DNA of 64,000 nt, taken from positions 178,994,166-179,058,165 of the forward strand of contig CM030362.1 of the NCBI GenBank assembly GCA_017893485.1, read 5' to 3'. The DNA comes from Hemerocallis citrina. Taxonomy: Eukaryota > Streptophyta > Magnoliopsida > Asparagales > Asphodelaceae. The translations under genes and the position numbers were made by a program. Numbering within the stretch: position 1 is the stretch's first letter; every line of letters starts with the position of its first letter. The notes beneath the pieces were generated by a model. That model was not told the DNA's origin. It did not search any database and saw nothing but the letters and a program-made list of their open reading frames with translations. Below are positions 1 to 11,880 of the stretch, in pieces.

Positions 1-1571
1 ATAATGACTTAGACACCAAATAACATTTTCCCATGTAACCTACGCTAGTAAATTATTTCTACGAGTTGCTGTCCTGAATTTCCTTTCACTGTTTCGACCC
101 CCTTATCTTTTGAATCTGAACCTGAGCCCTGAATAGAAATTGTAGATCTGGATGTGTAGATATCGATAGACTCCAAAATTTTCGAATTTGGAGTTACGGT
201 CTAGGAGTTATGATAGTTATACTGCAGCTGTGTCAGTGGACGCAGTTTTGCAAAACTGCTGTATACATTTACTTCGCAAATTAATTTAGCTGTGTAAACA
301 GCGAGCGTTTGACACGAAATTTTATATGTAGCTGCTGGACACCATATAGGACATCCCCAAATTTTTTCTAGAATTAAATCACAAAATTTTACATATGTAT
401 GCTTGCTTGATAAGAATTAATAAAAGTAACAAGCCGGGGTTTTGGGAAAGATTATAGAGTGGACAATATAGGTAAGTGTATTCGGAAGGGGGCCCGTGTT
501 TCCCAAATACTTGGTTCATGAACTTGTTGTATCTTGTTCGATTCATGGAGTCAGTTACTTGGCTCATGAACTTGTTTGATTCATGAACCCACTGTGTGGT
601 TCTTGAACTTGCTAGTGGATTTGCGAACTTGCTTCGTAAACTTGTTATTTATTTTTCGATTCATGAACCATGGCTTGCTTGATACTTGATATCTGAGTAC
701 GCCGCCCTATAGAATCCATTACTAGGTCTAAACGTAACTGATTTGACTGTAGCAACCATGTAGTAAAAGTATGGATGCATGTCGTGCTACCTAGATAGTA
801 ATCACCACAAGACTTGAACTTGATAACTTGAACTAGACAACTTGATACTTGAACTTGACAACTTGATATTTGAGACCTGACATTTAAATAACACATGACA
901 CTAGACTTGAGATTTGGCGCTTGATATAAAATAACCCTATAGGTGCACCTGGCATGTGTTTTACCACTAGCAGTTGTTATCCAACCTAGTTATTAAGATG
1001 TTTCCTCTTGCTAGCTAGTTCTTGAATTTGTCCACTACTTCTTATAACTCTGTTACATTTTGAATTCCAATTCTTGTTTTCCTTACTTGTACTTGTTTAC
1101 TTGTACTTGTTTTCACTATTTGTGGCCCTAGCTTGCACTAAGGGCATTTTCTCTTGTTTTCCCCTTTGTTCCCTGTTTATATTTATTAAACAGACTTTGG
1201 AGACGAGCTGCCCGCTGGAATTGGTGAGCAAAGGTTCTAGCTTCAAGTGAAGAAGAACTTGATTAGAATATTTACTTCCTGCATTATTTGTTTATTTTTG
1301 GATTATTATTTCTTGCAAATTGAGAACTTGTAACGGACTGATGTTCCCGAGTTTAACTTGATTCAGACTTGAAACTACTTGGATGTTTTATCAGATTTTA
1401 GTTGTTTCTGTTGCTTAATAAATTATTCATGCATGCTTGGATATATATAAATCTGGTTATATTCTTGTTATGATGCTGAGTCGATCCTACAGCTTATGGA
1501 TGATGTAAAAATCATTCGCTGGACTTCGTCACGCGCTCGTATTCCATATTTTTGGGAAGCGGGGCGTGACA
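1..1571 (+). repeat. 5' LTR (3' half) of LARD-like retrotransposon
   Basis: This stretch is a near-identical direct repeat of 5738-7307. It ends in GGGGCGTGACA and is followed 10 bp later by a tRNA-iMet primer binding site, so it is the 3' half of a 5' LTR whose start lies before the window. By eye the two copies differ by roughly 17 substitutions, nearly all C/T or A/G transitions as expected for methylated DNA, plus two 14-bp indels in ACTTG-rich minisatellites (about 800-890 and 1085-1110). That is about 1% divergence, so the insertion is fairly young. No coding region is seen. Confidence 0.92.
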
Positions 1572-1581
1572 AGGTTTTTAG

Positions 1582-1593
1582 TGGTATCAGAGC
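1582..1593 (+). other. Primer binding site, tRNA-iMet
   Basis: TGGTATCAGAGC is the classical plant LTR-retrotransposon primer site, complementary to the 3' end of initiator tRNA-Met. Allowing one inserted T, complementarity continues through CAGGTTT into the T arm of the tRNA. It lies 10 bp after the LTR end, which fixes the orientation as forward. Confidence 0.93.
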
Positions 1594-2339
1594 TCAGGTT
1601 TGGCTAATGTGTTAGTCCGACTAATACATTAGACATGCTTGACTCAGTCAGGATTAACTCAACATTAAACAGACCATGCAACCACATGAATAATTTGATA
1701 ATCAACTCGGTCTGGACACAAGTCTTATTCCATCCATTTTGATCCCTTCATATTCACTTCTTTGATTCATTGATTCCTTCCATCTTTTGCAGTCATCCTG
1801 ATTTGTTGATTTCTTATTGGGTACAATTTATTCTTTCGTACCCATATTCTTTTGATTTCGGTGCAAGCAATCTCTGATTTTCTGCTTGCCTCGTTGATCC
1901 CTTCTTATTTCAACTCGTGTGTCGTTCACTGTTTTCCCTGTCTTGTATTCATTTTCATTTGTTGATTCATACTGAGTATCATGTTAGTTATTCCTTCCCC
2001 GCTATATTCTCTTCAATTCCGATTTTGCCTCTCGTCCTTCTTCCTTCATATTCAATTCCTTAATTTTCTTTCGTCCCTTGTAGTCATCATTCTCTTTAAC
2101 TCCTTATTGGATGTAGCTTCATTTTTCTCCTACTTATTTTTCTCTTTATAATTATTTTTTCGAATACTTTCTATGTTTCGATTATTAATTGTTATGTTTA
2201 TTTTCGATCTCCTATAAAAAAAATGTGTTTCTTAATAAAGAATTTGTTTTCCGAACAATGGTGTATTTTAACTTCACTTTTCACTTTTGATCGACTATAT
2301 ATTTCTACTGAATTATTTAGATAAGACAAATTCTTATTT

Positions 2340-3490
2340 CGTTGTATAATGCTATTATTACTACGACTATTATTATCGCTATTATTTTCCTTATCATTAC
2401 TAGTATTATTATTATTGTTACTACTATGGATATTCTTATTATTGTTTTCATTATTTTATTATTATTGCTAATATTAAATTACTTCCACAAAAATGTTGGA
2501 CCCAAACTATATCTTGTCTTGCGTTATTACTTTTACTAGTGTTGTTGGTATTTTAATATTATTGCTGTTATTATTATTATTGTTATTATCATTCTTTCTG
2601 CGATTTATGTTATCATTACTGTTATGATCGTTATTATTATCATTGTTATTCTTATTGTTATTAGTATCGATATTTTATTATTATTATCGTTATTGATACT
2701 ATTACTTTTATCGTTACTATTATTATTATTATTATTAAATTGTTTTGAGCCTGAGCATGCTCAATTTTATATACATTTCACCACTTCGGTGCAACCTAAT
2801 GTCGAGATGACAAATATGCAACTCGATGTCAATGGAGGCAAATTGCAACGGGATATTGGCGAGGCAAAATGTGCAGCCGAATATCCGGACGGCAACCTGC
2901 AACCTGATGTCGTGAAGGCAAACATGCAACTTGATGTTAAGGAGGCAGGATTTTCTACCCATTACTTATTGATATTTCAAGACTCGTTACTTATATAATG
3001 AAACTGTTGGTAAAAGAATATTTTCGTTATTATTGGTATTATCATTATCATTGTCGTTTCAATTGATGTTATTATTATTATTTTCATCACCTTTATTACT
3101 GTTATTATTTTTATTATTATTACTGTTACTTTATTGATATTATTGTTATTATTGCCATTATCATATTATTTATTATCATTATTGATATTATTTTTAATGC
3201 TATTATTATTATTATTATTATTGCATTGTTTTCATGAGTGTGTTGAATTCTATTATGTCATGTATGAGTTATTGTTATTACTAGTATTGTTGATATTTTT
3301 ATTATGTTATTATTACCTGTATGATAATGACGATTTTGATTTATGTTATTATTATTTTGTTACTATTATTACTAATTTTATTATTATCATTGTTATATTT
3401 ATTTTTATTATTGTTATTATTATTCTGTTACTATTGATATTATTATTATTGATATTTGTTGTGTTATTATTTCTGTTAAAAGCCATTAGT
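2340..3490. repeat. TTA/ATT-rich low-complexity tract
   Basis: Imperfect ATT/TTA trinucleotide repetition runs over about 1.1 kb, broken by the 27-bp minisatellite at 2789-2950. It yields spurious poly-Leu/Ile frames on the forward strand. Confidence 0.9.
2789..2950 (+). repeat. 27-bp minisatellite, six units, in frame
   Basis: Six consecutive 27-bp units start with TGCAAC or TGCAGC variants. In the forward frame each encodes nine residues of the form xQxDVxxAx (for example MQLDVNGGK and LQPDVVKAN), and the frame is kept across all six units despite divergence. Whether it was ever translated is unknown; it may be a remnant of a repetitive coding segment or a chance open minisatellite. Confidence 0.75.
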
Positions 3491-3681
3491 TTTGATATGT
3501 ATTTTACCTTTTAATTATGAAGATTGAAGCTCAAGCCTTATATCCATTTTGCATTATTGCCTATCTCTATTTGGAGCCCATGCTCTCTTTGATCTTGGTG
3601 CCTCATTCTTTTTGTCCTACTCGGATCTTCGCTGGTCATCGCGTGGTCTACAACGACATGTCTACTGCTTGAAACGTCACC

Positions 3682-3736
3682 ATCCGAGTGGCGTAGCGGA
3701 AGCGTGGTGGGCCCATAACCCACAGGTCCCAGGATC
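3682..3736 (+). pseudogene. Truncated initiator tRNA-Met sequence inside retroelement
   Basis: These 55 nt match plant initiator tRNA-Met from its first nucleotide: acceptor strand, D arm (AGCGGAAGCG), anticodon arm with CAT anticodon (GGGCCCATAACCC), variable loop, and T arm up to CCAGGATC. Against the sequence I remember there are two differences, at gene positions 4 and 13. The match stops inside the T loop; the 3' T-arm strand and 3' acceptor strand are missing, so no functional tRNA can form. It is in the same orientation as the element. Whether it was captured by reverse transcription or is a broken genomic tRNA gene is not decided by the sequence. Confidence 0.85.
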
Positions 3737-4054
3737 CCCTTGTTGCGACTAGTCCTTTGTATCGTTGCTTCCCTCTCTATTCCTGGTATTCATCATCATC
3801 CGTTGATTCACTGAATGGTTAGATTCTTCCCGATTCTCTCCCTCTCTGATTTCAATTCTGCCTACTTCTCATCTTGCTTTATTATCTCGCGTTGTTCTCT
3901 CCTTTTGATACCGTCTATTCTCTTTATGCATTCCATTTGACATCGTTGCTTTCCACTCCCTTTTTATTTTGGTGTTACCACCAAATTGACTTTTCTTTGG
4001 ATCCCTTGCTTGTTACCCTCCCCTAAGTTGCTTTCACCCTGTCTTATGTACCGC

Positions 4055-4101
4055 CTAAGCAAATTTCGAGGACGAAATTTTTGTGTAAGGTGGGTAGGAT
4101 T
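4055..4101 (+). other. Polypurine tract and vestigial pol end
   Basis: AAATTTCGAGGACGAAATTT followed by TAAGGTGGGTAGGA directly precedes the 3' LTR. The first motif is what I know from the 3' end of Tekay/Del chromovirus polyproteins and the purine run is the plus-strand primer. Chromovirus E has a recognisable relative of this block at its own 3' end (reverse strand, about 27545-27580). Confidence 0.75.
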
Positions 4102-7100
4102 TGTAACTCCTGTTTCCTCGTATTTGTATTTGTTATACTGTATTTTTCTCAATTGCACTCTTTTACCTATTTGAAATTTCGTATTTTGTTCTATTCGAAT
4201 AAAACTATTATTTTTCCCTCAACTCAAATTTTGTGTCCTTTTATCAAATTTATTTGTGTGCCATTTGTATCGTTCTTCATGAGAATTCTCAATGACCAAT
4301 TCTTCTCATTTATCTCTCTAATCCCCATTTTATTGCATTTTGACCATTTCTCCTGTTGGGCTCTTTTTGAAATGGATCCCCAAAACCCACGAACCCGCAA
4401 ACCCTACTATTTAAACCCTAACCCTAATCCCAACCCTAACTAATACTGTTTTAACACCCTAATACCCCAGCCGTTACTCTCTCCTTCACCGATTCCTTCG
4501 TCTCCATCGTTTTCGCCAACCAACCCACTCCCGATCCACTCCGATCACCATCGCCCAACCGCTCCCTCACCTTCGCCTCGTCGACCCCCACAGCACCACC
4601 ACCTCCACAAACTCCATCGACGTCGCCTCCGCCATCTCTCCATCCTTCGAACCCAAAGCTCCGAAACCCATCCAAACTCCCCGGCACCCAACTCGACGTC
4701 TCCCTCACCATTGCTCTCGACCTCCGACCAGATCCCCATCCCCTCGACCACCTCCAACACAATCCCCTCCGTTCGCCAGCAACCGCCGAACTCCTCCCCT
4801 GTTCTTTGAACCGAACAGAGAATGCCCACCGTGCCGCCAACTCCTTGTGCCGCCGTCGCTTCCCTACGTCGAGTCCCTCTCGACGTCGCTGCCGCAGTCG
4901 CCGCCAACGAAGAACCCCCGCCATTGCTATCTCTCTCGCACTCTGTTTCGATCGAACGAAGAAGAAGAAGAACAGCGAAGAAGACGCTCGGATTGGCGGG
5001 ATCGAAGCTCAGCCGTTGGATCGCGCCAAGATCCGTGCCTGTGATCGCTGTTTCGTGTTTGCCCACAGCAAATCCTGGTTCGGTGTTCCGTGTTTGGGGC
5101 AGATCCGGTGCGAGAACGGCTTCTGATTGGATGTAAATCGTTGTCCCTTGTTCTGGCCATAGCGGATCCCATTTCCGCTGCACACTGTTCTGGCGCTGAT
5201 CCGCTGCGTGGACGAATTCTGATTGGCTGCCACTGCTGTTCCCTGTTTTGCCGCACCAGATCCTGTTCGCTGTCCGCTGTTCTGGGTTGATCCGGTGTGG
5301 GGAAAACTCGATCTACGGTTGATTTTCGCACGCGCTTTTTGAGGACTTCTTCCCGGATTTTTCTACCCAACTCTCTTCAACAATCAGATCTACCGTCGTC
5401 AATTAAGGCAAGTATCCTTGTACATTTTATTGTTCTAGTACAAGCACCCTTGAAATACTACAAATAGTTAGATTGTGACTCCTCCTTGAAATTCGTTGTA
5501 GATCAATATTGAACCTCCAAATTGACAATTCTAAGAGTCACAAAATTTCCTCGTATTTAATTTATAATTATTGGACTCTTTTACCCTTGAACATATGAAC
5601 ACATAGACATATGAATTAAGGAGCCCTAAATTTGTAGATACATGTCACATTCAATTTTTGACGTACTTGCAACCCTATGACTTGAAAAATATTTATTATT
5701 TGCTGTTTTGACCTCCATTATCATGTATTGATGCCACATAATGACTTAGACACCAAATAACATTTTCCCATGTAACATACGCTAGTAAATTATTTCTACG
5801 AGTTGCTGTCCTGAATTTCCTTTCACTGTTTCGACCCCCTTATCTTTTGAATCTGAACCTGAGCCCTGAATAGAAATTGTAGATCTGGATGTGTAGATAT
5901 CGATAGACTCCGAAATTTTCGAATTTGGAGTTACGGTCTAGGAGTTATGACAGTTATACTGCAGCTGTGTCAGTGGACGCAGTTTTGCAAAACTGCTGTA
6001 TACATTTACTTCGCAAATTAATTTAGCTGTGTAAACAGCGAGCGTTTGACACGAAATTTTATATGTAGCTGCTGGACACCATATAGGACATCCCCAAATT
6101 TTTTCTAGAATTAAATCACAAAATTTTACATATGTATGCTTGCTTGATAAGAATTAATAAAAGTAACAAGCCGGGGTTTTGGGAAAGATTATAGAGTGGA
6201 CAATATGGGTAAGTGTACTCGGAAGGGGGCCCGTGTTTCCCAAATACTTGGTTCATGAACTTGTTGTATCTTGTTCGATTCATGGAGTCAGTTACTTGGC
6301 TCATGAACTTGTTTGATTCATGAACCCACTGTGTGGTTCTTGAACTTGCTAGTGGATTCGCGAACTTGCTTCGTGAACTTGTTATTTATTTTTCGATTCA
6401 TGAACCATGGCTTGCTTGATACTTGATACCTGAGTACGCCGCCCTATAGACTCCATTACTAGGTCTAAACGTAACTGATTTGACTGTAGCAACCATGTAG
6501 TAAAAGTATGAATGCATGTCGTGCTACCTAGATAGTAATCACCACAAGACTTGAACTTGATAACTTGAACTTGATAACTTGAACTAGACAACTTGATACT
6601 TGAACTTGACAACTTGATATTTGAGACCTGACATTTAAATAACACATGATACTAGACTTGAGATTTGGCGCTTGATATAAAATAACCCTATAGGTGCACC
6701 TGGCATGTGTTTTACCACTAGCAGTTGTTATCCAACCTAGTTATTAAGATGTTTCCTCTTGCTAGCTAGTTCTTGAATTTGTCCACTACTTCTTATAACT
6801 CTGTTACATTTTGAATTCCAATTCTTGTTTCCCTTACTTGTACTTGTTTTCACTATTTGTGGCCCTAGCTTGCACTAAGGGCATTTTCTCTTGTTTCCCC
6901 TTTGTTCCCTGTTTATATTTATTAAACAGACTTTGGAGACGAGCTGCCCGCTGGAATTGGTGAGCAAAGGTTCTAGCTTCAAGTGGAGAAGAACTTGATT
7001 AGAATATTTACTTCCTGCATTATTTGTTTATTTTTGGATTATTATTTCTTGCAAATTGAGAACTTGTAACGGGCTGATGTTCCCGAGTTTAACTTGATTC

Positions 7101-7307
7101 AGACTTGAAACTACTTGGATGTTTTATCAGATTTCAGTTGTTTCTGTTGCTTAATAAATTATTCATGCATGCTTGGATATATATAAATCTGGTTATATTC
7201 TTGTTATGATGCTGAGTCGATCCTACAGCTTATGGATGATGTAAAAATCATTCGCTGGACTTCGTCACGCGCTCGTATTCTATATTTTTGGGAAGCGGGG
7301 CGTGACA
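4102..7307 (+). repeat. 3' LTR of LARD-like element (3.2 kb)
   Basis: The LTR starts TGTAACTCC right after the polypurine tract and ends GGGGCGTGACA. Its second half duplicates positions 1-1571. A U3 of about 300 bp leads to a TATTTAAA box (4408) and telomere-like repeats; a GC-rich C/T-biased leader (4450-5400) is followed by AAGGCAAGT (about 5406), a splice-donor-like site. Open frames on both strands in 4450-5370 look like by-products of GC-rich leader sequence; none resembles a known protein. The partner target duplication lies outside the window. Confidence 0.92.
4408..4440 (+). promoter_or_regulatory. TATA-like box with telobox cluster
   Basis: TATTTAAA at 4408-4415 overlaps AAACCCTAACCCTAA at 4413-4427, with further CCCTAA units to 4440. 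Teloboxes near transcription starts are known plant promoter elements bound by TRB/Myb-type factors. The same arrangement appears in LTRs C and D. Confidence 0.6.
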
Positions 7308-7576
7308 GATGGCACCACCCGTAGTCACCAAACACCCCACGAGCGTCACCACCGAGACGATAATTTCGGAGTAGTGCTCATGCCATGTCATGACGCATCA
7401 AGCTGGCAGTCTGTGAATCACTCTCACACCGCTATCTTAGAGAAAGGAGAAGAAGCATAAATCATAGAGCAATACAAATGTAAGTGACTTACATTTAAAT
7501 CTTTAGACTCAACACACTCTCTAATGTCCACTTCTAGGGTGTCGTTCCTTATAAATCTGTACTACTTGGAAGCGTG
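7308..7576 (-). mobile_element. Truncated internal leader of reverse-strand LTR element
   Basis: This is the residue of the interior of the element whose reverse-strand 5' LTR begins at 7592. It is cut at 7307 by the LARD-like element. The part at 7308-7440 is strongly similar to a segment inside the neighbouring LTR (about 8251-8385), an unexpected repeat of LTR sequence beyond the primer site. No coding sequence remains. Confidence 0.6.
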
Positions 7577-7588
7577 GCTCTGATACCA
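7577..7588 (-). other. Primer binding site, tRNA-iMet (reverse strand)
   Basis: The forward-strand GCTCTGATACCA is the complement of TGGTATCAGAGC. It lies three bases from the LTR end at 7592, so the LTR to its right is a 5' LTR read on the reverse strand. Confidence 0.9.
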
Positions 7589-7591
7589 CTC

Positions 7592-10370
7592 TGTAACACC
7601 CCGAATTCCAAAACAGACTGGATTCGAAGTTCCACAGGATCTTTACACATCTCTTCGTACAATTTTATAAGGAAATTAAAACTTTATTTTATATCAGAGT
7701 TACATCATGAATTACATTTAAACAATTGAAGCAATTTACAATAATTACATGAATAAACTGTACAATACTTGAAACATTCTTTAAGCAGCATGCATACTTT
7801 ACTCTTGTCAATTTCTTTATCCTGCATAGAAACTGTGGGCTCGTCAGTTCATTAAACTGACTCAAGGATATAAAACATCAATTTTCTCCCACTTAACAAG
7901 CACACACTTATCACAAGCAAAACTACGGGAATTATCCTATAGATGTCGTGTTTGTGCTGTGCGCTTAGTCCTTAATGCAGTTATTTATATTATATGCCAC
8001 TAATGCACACTTGTTCGGATTCTATGCATCCCATACTACATAGGTCTGAGGGCAAGCCCTTATCGTACTTCATCATATAGGGTTCAATCCCTTGTCATGA
8101 CTTAAACTACTACGGTAACTACGGTAAGTATCCTAGATATTCTATGATCTACGAGCCCATGTCTAGACAGTCTGGAGGGGAATCCCACGCACTAACATGA
8201 TGCATCAAGCAGGCAGACTATGGACAATTCAACCTCTGTCATGAAACGATGGCACCACCCGTAGTCACCAAACACCCCACGAGCATCGCCACCGGGACGA
8301 TAATTCCGGAGTAGTGCTCATGGCATGTCAAGACGCATCAAGCAGGCAGTCTGTGATCACTCTGACACCGCCAATCTGATGGCCCTCGTACTCGTGTTTT
8401 TCTCTCACTTTCGTCACATCATCACTATGTATATAGTCTTTAATTTATTTGAATCATGAATAAAATCAACCTCTAGAGTTAGCTCTTTCCTCTATACCGG
8501 TCTTAATCAACAACTTGACCAACCTGGTCTTCCATCCCAATAATTCATCTCAATAATTATAACTCATTCAATTGCCGGTAACAGGACTTAGCTACCCTCT
8601 AGTTGAAAATCTCATTCCATGTTCATAAATTGAGTATTCGCACTCATCAATAATTTCATAAGTTATCATGATTTTTCTTCATTTTAATTCATGCATTCTT
8701 TTTCATAAATAAAAGACAAGATAATTTTATTTTCACCATTTCTCGAATTACAAATTTAATCTCAATAATTTCTTGCATTCATAGGTCTAAAAAATCTCAT
8801 TTATTTAACCTAAACAAGTTATTCACATTTGCATTAAGCCATGAATTCTCAAAATAATTTTCCATAATTTTCCTAAAGGAGAGAAATGCATATTGCTTAA
8901 ATTATCACATAAAACACCCTTAAAATCCCTTTAATCTTGATCTATAATTTTATCAATCCATAGAAATTTTCTAGATAAGTCCAAATTAATCACAGGATAA
9001 TTAACATATTTTTTCCTAATTTAATTTTACAAAAGAAATCATTGAAATATTAATTTTTCCCCAAAAAATCAAAAACTCAAAACCTAGGCCGAAGCTAGGT
9101 TTCGAACCAGCAACAGCAGCAGCATGCGCTACAGTAACGTTACTGTGGCGCAATGGCTGAGGGACAGAGCGTCCACATGATACAAAGGGGGTCTTAGTCC
9201 TCTTATACTCAGCGTCTCAGTATTGGGTTATTTTAAAAAATAAAAATAAAGAGTGTATGCCAAGATTTGAACCCATGACCTCCTACTATAGTGACATTTT
9301 TAATTTACACCCACTGACCAGAATGGACAGAGTGACTCACCCGTAGAGAAATAATTCCAATTTGTTTTGTACAAGACTGTAACTATTCTAGTTCATTAAA
9401 AAAAACTCATATCTTCAAAAATATGATTTGTTCTTCTTTAAAACTAAATAAATTCCTGATTCAAAATAAATAGTAATTTGAGGTTTTTTAAAGCCATTAA
9501 ATTCTTATTTCTCATATAGAGTACCTCTCTTTTTATTCCTACAATTGTACATGACAAATCACATAATGTTCTATTAAAACTTTCTTTTTAAAGGGACATT
9601 TTTCTTCAGTTCTTTCAATCATAAATTAGTTCTTCTTTATTATACTAAAGAATTTTTCTTCTTTCTTTTTGATTAACACACAAATTGATGACCTCTTGAA
9701 TTTGGCCTAAATAATAAAATGTTCATTTCTCTCAACAATTAACATACAACTTTAGGATTATTTAGTATCAATCACACTAATCATAAATATACATAATTTA
9801 CTAGTCAATCTTATTTTAATAATATAGAGATTTTCACAATTTGTATTTTTTTTTCTCATAAACACATTCCTCAAAATTGCACTTTTCCCATAAACGCAAA
9901 TATTTCGACATGGAGAAACATTTATTCTAATTTAGCATGCTAGATCAATATCAAAATATCACAACAACGAACATATCATTCAATCAATTTCACTTAGTCA
10001 TTTCATGCAATTTTTCATATGTTCCATTTTCACCTTAATCATGGTATTAACAAAGAGCAATATTTTCACCTGTCTATTCTAGCATGATTAGCACACAACA
10101 TAGCATGATACTACTTAGAAGTTAGAGAAAATTGCCCATCTATTTGAAGAAACAAAAGAAAGAACTCCTAGAAATCTCCTTGAACAAAGAGCGATCCTTC
10201 TCCTCCTAGATCGAGCCGCAAATTGCCTTCACCTCCTTGTGTTTGATGGAACCCGAGCTCCCCCTTCTTCTTTGTTGATTCGGCCGGCCTCCAAGGTGCA
10301 CACACACTAGCACACACTCAATCTTTCTTTCACTTTCTCTCAATTTTTTTCTAACTCTTTATGTTGAACC
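7592..10370 (-). repeat. Reverse-strand 5' LTR, B-type family (right end unclear)
   Basis: Read on the reverse strand this LTR ends GGAATTCGGGGTGTTACA, and its last ~1.2 kb is clearly related to the last 1.0 kb of solo LTR B (48351-49373), including the paired CTGCCTGCTTGATGC blocks. It contains two tRNA-like modules (about 9080-9350) and a transcript-leader-like region at 10150-10330 ending near a TATA-like CATAAAGAG. By analogy with LTR B the U3 should extend roughly 0.9 kb further right, but the sequence becomes GAGCTC-rich there, so the boundary given is a minimum. A G-box lies at 10433-10440. Confidence 0.78.
9080..9350 (-). repeat. Two tRNA-like (A/B-box-like) modules within LTR
   Basis: On the reverse strand two segments contain B-box-like GGTTCGAAACC (about 9097-9107) and GGGTTCAAATC (about 9270), each preceded by a GCCATTGCGCC or GTCAGTGGG type sequence resembling an A box. 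Two modules in the same order occur in LTR B at 20455-20760. They resemble decayed tRNA or tRNA-derived SINE heads; Pol III activity is not shown. Confidence 0.45.
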
Positions 10371-11880
10371 AGTTCGGAAACACATGTGTTCGATAGCACC
10401 CGAACATTTCGTTTGACGACCAACTAGAAAGCGCCACGTGGCCGATCAATGTTGACCACCATGTGGCAATACTTTTTTTCTTTTTTTATTTTCTTCTTCT
10501 TCCTGCCTTCGACTGTCTTCTCCCTTCTTTGCCTTTCTCCTTTCGTCGTCGACCTCGTCTTCGACATCTTCTCCCCCTTCCCTCAGCATGAGTATGATAG
10601 GCAAAAAAAGGAGCTTGGCTAATAGAGACACCAGTGTGCGGCGGTGTCGACGAAGATTCAGGGAGCTCGACTAGTTCGGTGATGGGTGAGCTCGACGGTC
10701 TTGGGATGAGCTTGCCGGTAGAGGAGCTCGACATTGGAGTTTGATGAAGTGGAGAGCTGAGCTCGATAGCAATGGAGGAGAGCGGAGCTCAGTGTCGTTG
10801 GAGCTTGGTGAGGAGAGTGCTCGGCAATGGAGCCGAGGTCAGAGCTTGACATCGATGGAGGTTCTCGATGCTGAAGTGCTCGCCTAAGCTTTGCTTGAGC
10901 TCAGCGAAGCTAGGGTGAGCTTGACATCGATGGAGGAGCTTGACACAGTGGAGGGGGTGGAGCTCTTCGATGGGTTTTTGGAGCTCGGTGTTGTGGGGAG
11001 CTTCGACAGTGAGCTCGGAGGTGCGAGGAGAGCTGCGAACGAAGATGAGCTTGAGGCCAGGGGGAGCATTGTGAGCGATGCATTTTTCCCTATAATCAGT
11101 TTGAAAACCACTCTGTGCGGCAAAGGCGGCGAGCACGTGTCGTTTGAGGTTCGGCGAAGGAGAGGAGCTCGGAGATCGTTTTCTGCGAATGTTGCAAGCT
11201 TGGCGATGGTTCGAGCTCGACATCGACAAAGGGGCTCGATGCCAAAATGCTTGCCTGAGCTTTGCTTGAGCTCGGATCGGTTTTGGTGAAGAAGAGGAGC
11301 TCGGGTCTTGGCGAACGTGGTGAAGCTCGGAGAGCGGTGAGCTCGGCGAATGAAGCGAGGGGTCGTTCAGTGAAGGAGAAGAGCTCGCGAAGTGAAGCTT
11401 GACGATGGGTTCGATGCTAGATAAGGAAGAGTTGGCGAATGTGGCAAAGCTTGGAGTGCGACGAGCTCAGCGAACGAGGCGAGCGAGGTGAAATGGCTCG
11501 ACGGTTGGCGAACGTGGAGGGGCTCGAGCTCGGCAATGAAGGTAGTTGGCAAATGCGGAGGGGCTCGAGCTCGGCCATGGAGGAGAAGAGGAAAGGAGCT
11601 CGATGGCTATTTAGAAGCAGCGTCAACGTCGAGGCTCAAAGACAGAGCTCGGAGGTTGAAGGAGCAAAGTTTTTGGTTTGTAGGGAAATTTGGAGGAGAA
11701 GAAGAGAATGGAGGTGAGAGGTGGCTCGGGTTTGGTTCCAAATGGGCTCATACCCGACCCGTTAGCCCCTAAGTCCTTTCCATTTTGTGGCCGTAGATCT
11801 TGTTCTGAGCACGAATTGCGAGGCAAATTTTTTCTTCTCATTTTTTGTTTGGAACCAGCTTTGTTCGGCTTGTGGTGGCG
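10371..11880. other. GAGCTC-rich block, probable LTR leader (reverse strand)
   Basis: The block is dense in GAGCTCGG, GAGCTTGAC and GTGGAG variants. On the reverse strand it reads as a C/T-rich leader beginning near TCTAAATAG (about 11610), like the leaders of the other long LTRs here. Short open frames on both strands are repetitive and match nothing I recognise, so I call none of them genes. Confidence 0.5.

Larger units (their letters stand above)
1572..4101 (+). mobile_element. Non-coding internal domain of LARD-like element
   Basis: The 2.5 kb between the primer site and the 3' LTR contains no gag or pol. It holds C/T-rich unique sequence (1600-2330), a long TTA/ATT-rich tract, a 27-bp minisatellite, a truncated tRNA-iMet sequence and a terminal polypurine tract. 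Short hydrophobic open frames here are translations of ATT/TTA repeats. An interior shorter than its LTRs without genes fits a large retrotransposon derivative that must be mobilised in trans. The vestigial motif before the 3' LTR points to a Tekay/Del-type Ty3/gypsy ancestor (inference). Confidence 0.85.

Noticed and set aside
2342..3514. Hydrophobic Leu/Ile-rich open frames resembling membrane proteins
   Set aside because: They are translations of ATT/TTA repeats in the LARD interior, with no conserved domain and no composition change between frames.
3682..3736. Functional initiator tRNA-Met gene
   Set aside because: The 3' strand of the T arm and of the acceptor stem are missing, so it cannot fold or be charged; called a fragment.
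4451..5370. Cluster of overlapping frames on both strands
   Set aside because: GC-rich LTR leader; many frames open at once, none resembling a known protein.
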